From the NCBI GenBank assembly GCA_001970855.1, contig LSSN01000322.1, positions 1 to 34,262 of the forward strand: a stretch of DNA of 34,262 nucleotides, read 5' to 3'. This DNA comes from Smittium culicis (taxonomy: Eukaryota; Kickxellomycota; Harpellomycetes; Harpellales; Legeriomycetaceae). The notes under the pieces were generated by a model. It searched no databases, was not told the origin of the DNA, and worked only from the letters and a program-made list of their open reading frames with translations. A program made the position numbers and the translations under genes. Shown one piece after another: positions 10,861 to 21,979 of the stretch (position 1 is its first letter; every line of letters begins with the position of its first letter).

Positions 10861-11486
10861 ATGGTAAGTAGCATAATTTATCTTTAGTGTACGGAATACG
10901 ATTTTTTGATAATAGATTTTATATTTAGACAAAAATTAATTCTGATTCAGATAGTATAAACGAAAACCCAAAGTGGTTAATGGTAAAACATGAACAGAAG
11001 GTATCAGTTTTATATTTTTTATTAAATGCTAAATTATATTAAAACAGTAAATAATTTTAGATTTTGGAGTTTGAAATCGAAAAAGAGGAATGGTTAAAGT
11101 CTGAAATTCAATATAAAAAAGAAATATTTGAGTTGAAAAGAAAATTATATGATATTTCAGGTGTAGGGGCGGATCTTTTTAGTAAACAAAAAATATTTGA
11201 TTCTGAATTACCTAAAGTAGATTCTCCTACAGCAACATTAAAAGGTGAGTTCAATGATGAAACTAGTGAAAATCAATTTGAATTAAATAAAAACGGTGCA
11301 ACAAGCTTAAATATATATGAGCATGATTTTTATGTCGATTATAAAGAAATCGAATCCATTAAGAAAGAAAATGTTATCCTTAAAGAGGAAAATGAATCAT
11401 TAATATTATATATTAAAAAAGTTTTAGATGGAATAGTTAAATTTTCAGGAGGCGTTGAGATTATTTTTGATAAAGATTTTGCATAA
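10861..11486 (+). CDS. Three-exon gene for a coiled-coil protein of about 166 residues
   Basis: Proposed exons are 10861-10863, 10929-11000 and 11061-11486. The ATG at 10861 is followed directly by a perfect donor GTAAGT (intron 10864-10928, acceptor ATTTAG). Exon 2 gives 24 codons, TKINSDSDSINENPKWLMVK then HEQK. Intron 2 (11001-11060) runs GTATCA to TTTTAG with TGCTAAA as a likely branch site. Exon 3 opens ILEFEIEKEEWLKSEI and stays open for 141 codons, far beyond chance at this composition. The product is hydrophilic. Residues about 15-60 and 125-150 are heptad-rich and likely coiled coil. The C-terminus reads KEENESLILYIKKVLDGI and ends FDKDFA. It most resembles uncharacterised fungal coiled-coil proteins; no catalytic motif is seen. 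Use of the upstream ATG is inference. AATAAA-like sequence follows the stop. RIP-type stops are absent, unlike in its neighbours. Confidence 0.75.
10864..10928 (+). other. Spliceosomal intron 1 of the 10861 gene (65 nt)
   Basis: The donor GTAAGT and acceptor ATTTAG are both consensus for fungal introns. The exon upstream would supply only the start codon in this model. The frame upstream of the ATG is open back to a TAA at 10804 but contains no other ATG. Confidence 0.6.
11001..11060 (+). other. Spliceosomal intron 2 of the 10861 gene (60 nt)
   Basis: The donor is GTATCA, the branch-site-like sequence TGCTAAA lies about 30 bases before the end, and the acceptor is TTTTAG. Removing it joins ...WLMVKHEQK to ILEFEIEKEEW in phase 0. 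This extends one acidic/basic helical pattern without a break. Confidence 0.7.
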
Positions 11487-11489
11487 ATA

Positions 11490-14400
11490 AAAATTAAATT
11501 TGTTAAAAATTATATTAATAGTATTTTAACTAATATTATATATTTATAGTGATACATGCAAAGAATTGGAAATTTTTATAAAATTATGTGATTTTAATAT
11601 TTATATTATAAAAATTCGCCATCTGATATCATAAATTTAATGTTATACAAAGATAAATATAACTAATAAATTTGAAACTTTATATAATTAATAATTTAAT
11701 ACTTAATTGAGATTGAAAAATAAAAATAGCCGTTTCTTCATTTTTAGCTCAATATAGCTATTCTATCAAATTATTTTTTCTAAAAGAAGTGTTTAGGATA
11801 AATTTAGTTTTTATTAAAGTTTTATTGTAAAATCGTTGTCAAAATATAAAGTATTGCTTTTTATGAATGGTTAAAATGAATTATAATTTACTTTAATAGA
11901 AAATAATTTGTAATAATATGAAAGAATATATATATAAATAGCAACCTAGAAAAATCAATTAATTTATAACCGTCCATAAATTTCACAATTAGAAATAAAT
12001 AATATATATTTTAAATATTCATTGAAGAAATAGTGCTGGTATTATAATGTTTTAATTAATTTATCATTTTTTGCTTTAAATTTATAAAAATATATATTGA
12101 GGAAAAAGTGAATTTAACCATTTCTAAAGTAAAAGTAGAAAGAGAAATCTTACAATGATTAGATTAAAGGTGGTTTATATGTATATAAACAGAAATAAAA
12201 ATCTAAAATACGTTTAGATAGATGATAAGTATCAATATCAAGTGAAAATTGTTAATAAGTATACATCTCAGCTATTTCTCACACTAACCTAGCATATACC
12301 ATAATAACAATTGATTCGTTGTAAAATTAATAAAAGCGCCGTAATGTAGTAATTATAATTAGGTACACTCATTACAGTTATAATTTATTTATAAATCGCT
12401 CAAAATTTTCACAATTGAATAATACATAATTCATAGAAATTAATTTTTTTAGAAATTTCTATTTTCTAGAATACGAATAGTTTTTTAAATACGTTCTTTG
12501 CCGCTTAAAATTTTAATACATGATTATAGAGCGTGATTTTGTTAAATTTTTTTTAATCACAGAAAATTGTTATGATTTTATTTATTTATATGCATTTTAA
12601 TTTATGACAATAATATTAATTTATAATCTATTATATAAATTATATGGTGGATTTTTATTTTGGGCTGGAAATTTCACGACTAAAACTTGCGCATCAGATA
12701 AATTAACAATAAAACCGTGGGATGTTTAATATTTTGACTTTCGAAGGGTATCTTTATTCTTTTTTGGGTTAAAATGGGTTAAAGAATGTAAATTTTAGTT
12801 TGTTTTTATTTTTTTATATAACTTATATTTTCTATCATTTATGTAGGTTGTACAAGGTTTTTTTTTTTAAAATAAAAATTAAAAAAGTATAAAGTAAAGT
12901 GATAATTTCAATTTATTTTAAAGATGAAAATTTAGTATAAAAATCAAAATTTTGGTTAATTAACTAATATTAGATATATTCTAGTCACATAGATACAAAA
13001 AAATATTGTTAAAGTCTAATTTTTTTAAAAATTGACTCTGAGTATAAGTTTTTGTTGATATTTTTCCCGAGCCTTTTTCTAATATGCCAATTATGATTTT
13101 TTTATACCTTTCGTTTTAATTATTTCTATTTATTTTTGTCGAAATTGTTGTCTTTCCATTATTCTAGTTTCATTAGTTGCTCTTTGATTGCAATTTGTAT
13201 GCACTTTATATTCTCTTTATTTGTTATTTGTACAATTTTATTATATTATCTGATTTCTGTTTGCACTCTTTAGCTAAATTTTTAGTTAGTGGCTTGATCG
13301 ATATGTATTACATAATTAACAACTGAAAAAGTTGTGCAGGTCTTTAATAAAAATAATATGTATTTCTCTTTTTAACTGAAAAAGTATTACTCAAAATAAT
13401 ATACTTCCACATATACATGTTGAAGAGTCAACAATAGCTTTAGTGTTGTACGGGATTCTTTGTTTTTTGTTGAGATTAGACATATCATTTTTGACCATGT
13501 TTTATAACAATTAAAACTTTGATATTTCGGATTTGATCTTTTTTAATTTCAGCTTAATGTTATATCTTCAAATAATGAAAGTTATTTTTATGATAGTATT
13601 ATTTAAAAATTAATACTAAAGTAAAGGAACGTAAAAAAATTTTTAGACTTTCATTTTTATTTAGACACTAGCGTAGAAAAATATGTTTATTGAATTTTGT
13701 AAAGCTGTTAATTATGACCATAAGTTAAGCGCATAAGCGGAAAAATACTTAGTGTAAATTTTAGAATCTGATATTCAGATGTGCATTCATAAAATTTAGA
13801 TGCTTTTATAAAGTTGAGAATATACCAGAATTTATAATAACTTGTTTTTCTTTTTCTTTTTATAATTATAAATATAATTTAACGTTCAGTGTAATTATTA
13901 TTTTTATTTTATTAACACTATTATTATTATGCATCAACGTAATGTAGCGTAAAGCCAGTGTCAAATTTCCTAAATAGACTATTTGATTTGTAAATCTTAT
14001 ATACTAAATGCTATTAAAGAGTTTAAAGTAAAATTAGGGGTTTTTTAACAGTCCTTTAGCTATCGAAAAAGCTGATGAAACAAGAGTGATTTTCTTCTTT
14101 TGATTCATAGCTCCACATGTAAATAATAAAAAAATTTTAATTTCAAGTTATTTAATTGTTAGAATTTGAACTAGAGTTTGATTAAAAGATTGTAATTAAA
14201 AAAATTTTTTTTAATATAAAGCAAAATCAAATAGCACAATTTTTGCAATAAAATAAATATATATAAATATACTTTCTAATCATTTAAATTTAAATTTTTA
14301 TGTTAAGATTCAAAAAATTTGCGTTATATATACTATATAATTAATTAGTTCGATATTATATTAAAATCAAATATTTCAAAGTATAATGATTAAAAAATGA

Positions 14401-14955
14401 CTAGAATTGATTATGATTAAAATATCTTATTTAAATATTATGATATAAATAATGAGAATTTTTTTGCTATTTTATGACTTTAAAATGATATTTTCGTTAT
14501 GGTATAATATAAATCAATGTTATTACAAAATTTCATACTACTATTTCATTACATATTCAAGGATATCTTATGCCTTTGATCAATGATCAAAATTAATAAT
14601 CAAAATAACACTTTTAGCGAATCTCATTTTTTTATACCATTGTATAATAAAGTCTATTGAGCTTTCTCTTCACAGTGAGAATTTATAAAAATATGATATC
14701 ATAGGGACAGTAAATTTTTATAACTAATATATTTTAAATTTTTTTTAGAACAATCGGTAATATTTTACAGGCTATCAACTCTTTTAGAATTTATGCAAGA
14801 CAAAAATGAATTTAATTTCCGATAAATTAGATTGTTTCATTTCTTGATTTTCATTAAACGAAATCTTTTTAAATTTATATAATATGTATAGATTTTTTAT
14901 TATCATGTTAATATTATTAAAAATGCAATAAAGATATTTATGATTTCCAGAAAAC
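11490..14955. other. A+T-rich sequence, no gene supported
   Basis: No open frame above chance length. A short stretch at 12655-12780 is slightly richer in G+C (gggctggaaatttcacgac; ccgtgggatg; ttttttgggttaaaatgggttaaag) but yields no readable frame. At 13320-13336 caactgaaaaagttg forms a small hairpin. Nothing else is seen. Confidence 0.55.
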
Positions 14956-14960
14956 TAAAA

Positions 14961-15008
14961 TAAAAATAAACTTCTCTCATTTGTAAATTAAAAATAAACT
15001 TCTCTCAT
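14961..15008 (+). repeat. Two-copy 28-bp tandem duplication
   Basis: taaaaataaacttctctcat occurs at 14961-14980 and again at 14989-15008, eight bases apart. It is a simple slippage-type duplication with no sign of function. Confidence 0.8.
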
Positions 15009-15009
15009 A

Positions 15010-16065
15010 AGAAATTTAATGGTTAGCTTTATCAAATTATTTTAAAGCTAGACTCGGTACGTTTCAGAAAGTCTAAAGCGACACTATTTTTATAAAGGGG
15101 ATTATTAGAACAAGCATAACTTTTTTTCTTAGAAATGCTATTTTCATATTTATACTAGGTAATGTTATTGTCTGTATCAGATAAAACGTTTGATGATATT
15201 TTCTAATAAGATTATGAAACTAAAATAAATATGGCGAGTAGGGAATATTAAACAGAAAAAGCTCCGCTACTAGAAATAATCTTCCATATTAAGTTTATTA
15301 TATTTTTTTTATTAAAAAAATAAACAATATTTATATTTAAAAATAATTTAAAATATATCATATTGAATTAATTCCAATTTAAACGAATATAGATCTTATC
15401 TATTTAATTTTTTATTATGTATTCTAAAAATTTATCTTATACGTCATACTTTTTAATTATAAAATATATAAATTTGAATTCCTATAAAATATCAAATCGG
15501 CACGATATTATGTTTTTTCTTAAAAATATATTTTTTTAAATTTAACACTTATATTTTATTAAATTATTAAAAAGAAAAATATTTACTTTTCGTAATTTTT
15601 AGAGTTGAAAAAATCATTTTATTTTTGTATGTGAACCAATTGCTATAAAAATATTGAAATAAAAATAAATTAAATAAAATAAGTAATTAAAAATTTTGAT
15701 CTGTTGTATAGAAAAATCATATAATCTCAATATACGATATTGAGAGAAATTAAATAAAGTGTGATATCATCTATATCAAAATAATATTGAATTATAAAAA
15801 AAAGTAAAAATATTTTTTATGAATAAAAATAAAATAGGATAAATATATATTTTTCAATTACCATCGAAATAATTACAGAATTTTTATTACTTTATTTTAC
15901 AATTGATAAATCACTACAATATATTAAAGTCACTAAATATCAAATTATATAACGTTAATTTCTCAAAATTGATGACTGAATTGATCAAATAAATGTAAGA
16001 ATTACTTTATTTTTTGTTAAATTAAACTCAATATATATTGAAAGTTCGACTAAAATGTTAATATT
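15010..16065. other. A+T-rich sequence, mostly featureless
   Basis: A GC-richer segment at 15045-15290 (for example gactcggtacgtttcagaaagtc; gctccgctactag) may be element debris, but no frame could be followed. The rest is A/T runs. Confidence 0.5.
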
Positions 16066-16070
16066 CTTAG

Positions 16071-18053
16071 AAAAGTCTCAGTGCAAAAATTATTGATTAT
16101 ACAACTAAATTTCTATACGAAGCTGGGTGAGGCTAAAAAAACAAGCGAGAAAGTTTTATAAAGGTCAAAACTAGCAAAAGTAGAAATAAAAGAAGCGAAA
16201 TAGACTTCCCATAAAAGAAGATGCATGAGCAAAGTACTATCGACGTTCAACAATTCTACAATTACGCAGCAATGATTAAGGATACAATCTATACAGAAAT
16301 CAATTTAGATTGGACAGGAAACTGAATATAAAGATTACTACTTTCACAAGAAGATTCAGTAAAAACTGGATATGTTATATTATGTCAATGTAATTTTGAA
16401 TGCAAACACAATGAGGCACCTTTTCTCAAAAATTAGGATTTTGTAAACGCAAAACTGGTATAAATAAATCTAAAATCTTATGGATCTAACCATTTGAGTA
16501 AATTATTAGATAGATCCAGATTCAAAATAACTAAAAAGATAATAATTAGTCATATACTTTCCTGGAATTCTTTATAACGGAAAAAAAAAAAAGGATACGG
16601 AGGCCATTATGTGGGCTTCATCAGTATTGATGGGAAAAAACTAAAGAAATCATTTGGAGAATGCTTGGTCGTATTTTTCGCTGCAAATAAAAACCAAATT
16701 ATCTGCGTTTACATATAAACATTATTTTTGGTTCCAGGATACGTGGCAGGGGTCGAGAAATGGTGAGAAAGAAGTCACCAAATTCAGCCTCACTGAAGAA
16801 ATCTCCTCTTGTTATTCATAAAAACCTGAAAATAACTCACGCGTAACAAAGGGGCTAAGAAAATTTTCAAAATAAGTTTCAAAAATTTAATCAAGAATCC
16901 TAATCAGCTCTCAAAATCGCTAGGCTATGAAAAATAATGTAAATATTTAAATATTAAATATTGTGTGGAACTCTTACAATGAGCTATGTCGCATCCATCA
17001 ATATATTCATATTTTAACAACAGGAAGCTGATCCAGAAGGCTAGAAAAAAATTGACGGAGAATATAGAGGCTCATATATTCAAAAAAAGCGGTCGAGAAG
17101 GTCGATACGTTAAAAAAAGATTTCTAAATACAAAATCTATGCATCTCTAAAATATATTAAAGACATTATTTGTGTATTAGATAGGCGGAACCTATAACAT
17201 TTTATCCAAGCAATGATATTGAAAATATATCAACTCAATCACATGTGGTTAATACGGAATTTTTTTTGCTTAAACTCTTATATCTGATCGGCGCCTTCCT
17301 GCGTAAAAATCAATAAAATGATTTCGGATGTGTTTACTGTTTCTTTTGAATGGTTGTCAGTATTGGCTTTCTGTGTTTTCATTTGTTCTATTTATCTCAC
17401 GACAAAAAATATCTATGGTAATCGAAGATTTTCAGTAGATATCTTCTAAAGAGTTATCCAGTACTCACGTCAACTTGAGTGACAAACTTATCATAGTTAA
17501 ATTCAAATTAAATTGCGGTAATAATTTCTTCGCTGTCCAGATAATAGCCACTTTGATGGTATACCTTATGAATCAGAATACAACAAGAATTACTTAACAA
17601 GAATTTGGAAAATTTCGATATGAATAACAATAATCGAGTGATCTACTTTAAAATATCAGCTAAAATTAGATAGAGATCTGCTTCTAACAAGCGTCAGAGA
17701 TTTTTTGATTAAGCCAGACCCTTTTAAAGATCTTAAATGATTAATTATGAAAATAAAAGCTATTACAGATACGAACTATCTTAAGTATCTTAAGTAGCGG
17801 ATACCTATAGAGCTCAAAATCAAGGAAACATTGAAGCTCAAGACATGCGTTTTGACAGTCTTAGAAAATCTCCAGTACTTTTGGGATCACCTTACCAAAT
17901 ATTGTATTCGCTGATTTCATCGGTAAATGTTGAAAATGAGGTGTATATCTATTTCATAGTGTCGGAGAATTCCATAGAACTTCCTGGATTAGCCCAATAG
18001 ACGTCTGGATATTGACAGACAATTTAAAACTTTCCCTAAACAAAACAAAATAA
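16071..18053 (+). pseudogene. Mutated ORF of about 660 codons, no frameshift, family unknown
   Basis: One reading frame can be followed from 16071 to the TAA at 18051-18053. It is broken by stops (for example 16128, 16134, 16212, 16323, 16329, 16434, 16461, 16575, 16716, 17148, 17436, 17595) but needs no frame change. Open stretches are protein-like: STIDVQQFYNYAAMIKDTIY near residue 55, YGGHYVGFISIDGKKLKKSF near 175, SHPSIYSYFNNRKLIQKARK near 305, KELSSTHVNLSDKLIIVKFK near 460, and FHSVGEFHRTSWISPIDVWI near 628. Segments of 46 and 52 codons are free of stops. Each stop is one C-to-T or G-to-A change from CAA, CAG, CGA or TGG, as expected of RIP. I see no reverse transcriptase, DDE or helicase signature and do not recognise the protein. 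A multicopy-element origin is inferred from the mutation pattern. Confidence 0.6.
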
Positions 18054-18095
18054 AAAAAACTTTTTTTGTTTTAATTTCTTTTATTATTTTAATAA

Positions 18096-18144
18096 TTTCC
18101 GGAACCTATATAAATGCGATAATGCCCTGAGTACATGGTTCCGG
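18096..18144. repeat. Short inverted repeat, possible hairpin
   Basis: CCGGAACC (18099-18106) and GGTTCCGG (18137-18144) are exact reverse complements separated by a 30-base loop holding a TATATAA sequence. It lies just after the last stop of the 16071-18053 frame. It could be part of a terminal repeat or LTR of that element, or a transcript-end structure; neither is shown. Confidence 0.5.
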
Positions 18145-18370
18145 CAATTTTTATTTCACTCTTTTATTTTCTTTTGGTATAAATTCTATATTTTTTCTTT
18201 TTCCTACCTGGCCAATCCCTGGTACCGCAACCTATCCTGTAGAAAGCGCTTTTAAAATAAAATTTTCAAACTATCAAAAAAAAAAATCCACCAAGAACTA
18301 ACGCCTCTTGTGCCTATCCCATTTATCCTCTCTCCTCTTTCTCTTGAGCCCCGACCCGAACCAAGCCTCT

Positions 18371-18538
18371 ATGGATCTGAATAAACTCTTGCCTTCCCGC
18401 ACCCCCTCTCCTTCGGATGCGAACTACGAAGAGGATCAAAATACGACGACCCCGACAGTTAGTATACTCTTTGATATTACACATGACCTGGGTACAGAAT
18501 CGGGGGGCCTGCCCCATCTGACAAACCCTCGACATTAG
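18371..18538 (+). CDS. Short ORF in a GC-rich island; unknown, possibly element-derived
   Basis: An ATG at 18371 opens a 55-codon frame starting MDLNKLLPSRTPSPSDANYE and ending HLTNPRH at TAG 18536-18538. The listed longer frame begins at a non-ATG codon at 18308. The island (about 18290-18560) has roughly balanced base composition and GC-ending codons, in sharp contrast to the A+T-rich, RIP-like surroundings. A start resembling MDLNxLL followed by a Ser/Pro-rich tract is, from memory, seen in some fungal Tc1-type transposases, but no helix-turn-helix or DDE region follows. The overlapping minus-strand frame (18323-18535) is probably a shadow. It could equally be a non-coding leader of an element. 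Confidence 0.3.
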   Translation: MDLNKLLPSRTPSPSDANYEEDQNTTTPTVSILFDITHDLGTESGGLPHLTNPRH

Positions 18539-18559
18539 GCACTTGATTATGGACTAGTC

Positions 18560-19425
18560 GACGGCTCGAGCTTATATTTTTATCTCTTGTACATTTTTTA
18601 GAAATTTATTTACACCAAATCCAAATAGCAATCGACTAAAATACAGATATCCTCTAAACTACTTCTGTCATTAGAATATAAATATTTTATCAACAATAAT
18701 TCTGCTCATCAATCGTGAGGAAGTTTAGTGGACCTAATTTAATAGAGCTGCTGATAATTTCTGAGATATTTTTATATGCAATCTGCGTATGAAAAGTATA
18801 TCGAAAAGACTTAATGAGCACGTGATCTGTTAATAAATTATAAAAAATTGATAGTAAAATGTTAAAAAATTCAGTTGGCTCTGAGACTAGGGCTCAGCAG
18901 GCCAGTAATATTTAAATAAAGTATAAAAAACTTGTTAATAATTTATAATTAGCAATTTATGAGTTGACCAGTGATAAGTTTAATCATCATTTTATTGTTT
19001 ATGGATGATAAAATTGTAAATTATAAATTAGTGATATAATAAAAGTGTTAAGAATGAATGTTTTTGATGTTTGTTAAGGAGTTTTTATTAGTTTAAACAA
19101 GTATAAAGAAAAATGTCTTGGATATAACTGTACTCTTTATTCCAAAATAGGTTTCAAAAAAAGGAAGAAATAAAAATAACTCAATTTTTTATTTAATAAA
19201 GTAGGCGCTCTATTTATACTCAAAAAAAAACAAATGTTTAGAAAGTAGAGTATATGTGAGTGAATAAAATAGTTGAAATAGGTTTCATAGTTGAATCAGG
19301 GAGTTATTTGATAATAATAATAGGATAAAAATATGTTAATAAATAGAATTCAAAAAATAACTGGTGTTTATTTAAATTAAGTAGACCAAAAATTAGTATT
19401 GTCCCACACTCGTAAAGAATGATAT
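18560..19425. other. A+T-rich sequence with possible LTR debris
   Basis: At 18874-18905 a short GC-rich run, ggctctgagactagggctca and on, stands out. From about 19073 the sequence TGTTAAGGAGTTTTTATTAG, followed by aagtaggcgctctatttata (19199-19218), has the look of an LTR start with a TATA-type promoter. No matching second LTR, clear CA end or target duplication was found, so this is a suggestion only. Confidence 0.25.
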
Positions 19426-19431
19426 TAAAAG

Positions 19432-19572
19432 CGATCCAAAAAATCTGACAGGGATAAAAAACGTAAAAAAATAGCAGATATCGAGAATATTTTTCTCAGA
19501 TTTAATGATGATGATAATGGGGAAATCAGATCTATTGAAAGTGATAGTTGTATCAGATCCCACAAGCAGTAA
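19432..19572 (+). pseudogene. Lysine-rich open segment, possibly gag remnant
   Basis: 46 codons are open between TAA (19426-19428) and TAA (19570-19572). They encode RSKKSDRDKKRKKIADIENI and continue with an acidic stretch (FNDDDNGEIRSIESDS). A further readable piece follows about 45 bases later in another frame (near 19612-19720; RERPSKVNEILNEQLKLLFT). There is no ATG start. The basic-then-acidic composition and the position downstream of LTR-like sequence would suit a retrotransposon gag, but no zinc knuckle is visible, so the identity is open. Confidence 0.3.
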
Positions 19573-19724
19573 ATCTCGGTTGACTTTCAGTAGTAACTGT
19601 TCTTTTTTTTCCTTCGAATCAGAGAAAGACCTTCCAAGGTCAATGAAATTTTAAATGAACAATTGAAATTATTATTCACAAAACACGAATTTTATGCAAT
19701 AATTATTATTATTAGCTCAATATC

Positions 19725-21315
19725 TTTACCTAAATTGATAAAATATTCTAAAAAATCACATCAATTACCATAGTACATGTAATTATCTAAATACCCGAGA
19801 TATAACCCAGAAATAAACTATATGTGAGCACTGTAAGAACTTCCAAGTGTTTTATATCATAGTTAAGCTATATAATTTCAAATATCAGTATAATATATTA
19901 GGTCTAAAATTTTATTCATGCTTTATAATACATGCAAGTCAAATTTAAATTCGATTAATTTTGTAGAATAAACCTGGTTTTACTTATTTCAAGAAACTAA
20001 ATAATAATTTAGTTTTAAATTAATTACTTTAAAATCAAAGAAATTTTGGTTATTAGCAGTATGAGGTGCCCTAGGGTCCAGAAAAAAATATATATATGCG
20101 ACAGAATAATGATCACGATAGATTAACAATTTTATCTGGAAATTTTATCTTCATACGAATTGAGAAATGCTAGTTAAACAATATGTTTATGAGAATTATT
20201 CTTCAACATAGCCAAAGTACAATTCTAAATTGAAATGTTTATTTTATAAATAATAGATCTCAGTTTGCTCTCAAAAATGACATATGAAATTGAATATGCT
20301 GATACACTAGGAATCTGACAAGACATATAACAGTTGAAATTATTACAAGATAAACAAAGATTATATCAATACTTAAAACAATACCATAAATCTATGGTAA
20401 AAAAAATTTAGAGCTATTGGTGCCACAATAGCTTCATGCTCAAGTTTACTAACTTGTTAAAATAGACACAAAAACTTATTAGTCAAGCTGTAAGATACTT
20501 AGAGATTATTTTAACTTACCAGTTAATCAATTCTAATCTGGTACAAGGGATATAAACTTTGAAGTCGATTAGTATGATCCCATAAAATTTTAAATAGAAC
20601 AACTTATATTATCCTTTGACTCTTATTATCTAAAATTATACTAATTAAAAGAACTAATAATTCTCACACACCAAAATCAATTTATTAACTTTGCATATAG
20701 ATGATAAAGTTTCAGTTATTACGCTACGCAGTACTAAAAAAAAATAGCTAAATGTTTAGAATTAATCATATCTTAAGAATATAGATTTATATACTTGTAT
20801 ATATCAGCTTAAAGTATTATTTTCATATAGCCAAATTATCTATAATTGAAATAATAAACTTCCTTATTAATAGTCAATTTAAATAAATTATTAAAAAATT
20901 TTTTGGATAGCATAGGATTTAGTACGAGTAATAGAACAAGTATTGATTGTTAATTATGATGTTGATTCATTCATTTTCGATGAAGTAATGCAGAAGCATA
21001 TATAACTATGAAGTTATTAAAAAAATTATCTACATCATCACATAAAAATCTAGCTTTAAGAAATATTATCAAGACTTGTTGTAAGAGCTCGTTCTTATAC
21101 ATCTCAATCAGATCAACTTCGAGACTTAGAATATACATTGATCACTTCAAAAGTCCAGTGTAATTCTTGTTTCGCCAACTACACATGGTCAATTTGGTCA
21201 ATAAATCAAACTATATATAAGTACTTTAACAAATGATTTTTATTTAGTGGAAAAGCAAGTCGTTTAATCAGTTTAATAAAATTTATTTTTTTTATTCTCT
21301 TGTAATGTCCTCACA
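19725..21315. other. A+T-rich sequence, nothing firm
   Basis: No long frame. A patch at 21060-21215 is GC-richer and gives short protein-like pieces in different frames (for example SSFLYISIRSTSRLRIYIDH). It was considered as a Helitron Rep remnant and not accepted. Confidence 0.5.
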
Positions 21316-21319
21316 AGTT

Positions 21320-21976
21320 GTTAGTATTAGTATTAGTATTAGTATTAGTATTAGTATTAGTATTAGTATTAGTATTAGTATTAGTATTAGTATTAGTATT
21401 AGTATTAGTATTAGTATTAGTATTAGTATTAGTATTAGTATTAGTATTAGTATTAGTATTAGTATTAGTATTAGTANNNNNNNNNNNNNNNNNNNNNNNN
21501 NNNNNNNNNNNNNNNNNNNNNNNNNNNNNNNNNNNNNNNNNNNNNNNNNNNNNNNNNNNNNNNNNNNNNNNNNNNNNNNNNNNNNNNNNNNNNNNNNNNN
21601 NNNNNNNNNNNNNNNNNNNNNNNNNNNNNNNNNNNNNNNNNNNNNNNNNNNNNNNNNNNNNNNNNNNNNNNNNNNNNNNNNNNNNNNNNNNNNNNNNNNN
21701 NNNNNNNNNNNNNNNNNNNNNNNNNNNNNNNNNNNNNNNNNNNNNNNNNNNNNNNNNNNNNNNNNNNNNNNNNNNNNNNNNNNNNNNNNNNNNNNNNNNN
21801 NNNNNNNNNNNNNNNNNNNNNNGTATTAGTATTAGTATTAGTATTAGTATTAGTATTAGTATTAGTATTAGTATTAGTATTAGTATTAGTATTAGTATTA
21901 GTATTAGTATTAGTATTAGTATTAGTATTAGTATTAGTATTAGTATTAGTATTAGTATTAGTATTAGTATTAGTAT
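21320..21976. repeat. (GTATTA)n hexanucleotide microsatellite spanning an assembly gap
   Basis: About 26 perfect units of the hexamer TTAGTA/GTATTA run from 21320 to 21476. After 346 N (21477-21822), a further 25 or so units run to 21976. All long frames here (Ser-Ile, Leu-Val, Leu-Ile or Thr-Asn dipeptide repeats) are artefacts of the repeat. The uniform units suggest recent expansion and a true length not captured by the assembly. The motif is one base-step away from TTAGGG-type telomeric repeats but lacks the G run, so it is not a telomere. Confidence 0.95.
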
Positions 21977-21979
21977 GTT

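Noticed and set aside
16590..16800. Tc1 DDE domain (TEAIMWASS, TWQGSRNGEKE in another frame)
   Set aside because: The pieces are in the wrong order for a transposase, and they lie in a different frame from the long continuous ORF that explains the region better.
21060..21230. Helitron Rep remnant
   Set aside because: Only short pieces in mixed frames resemble Rep; the two-His and Tyr motifs are absent.
21320..21976. Telomeric or interstitial telomere repeat
   Set aside because: The unit is TTAGTA, not TTAGGG or a known fungal variant, and it is internal.
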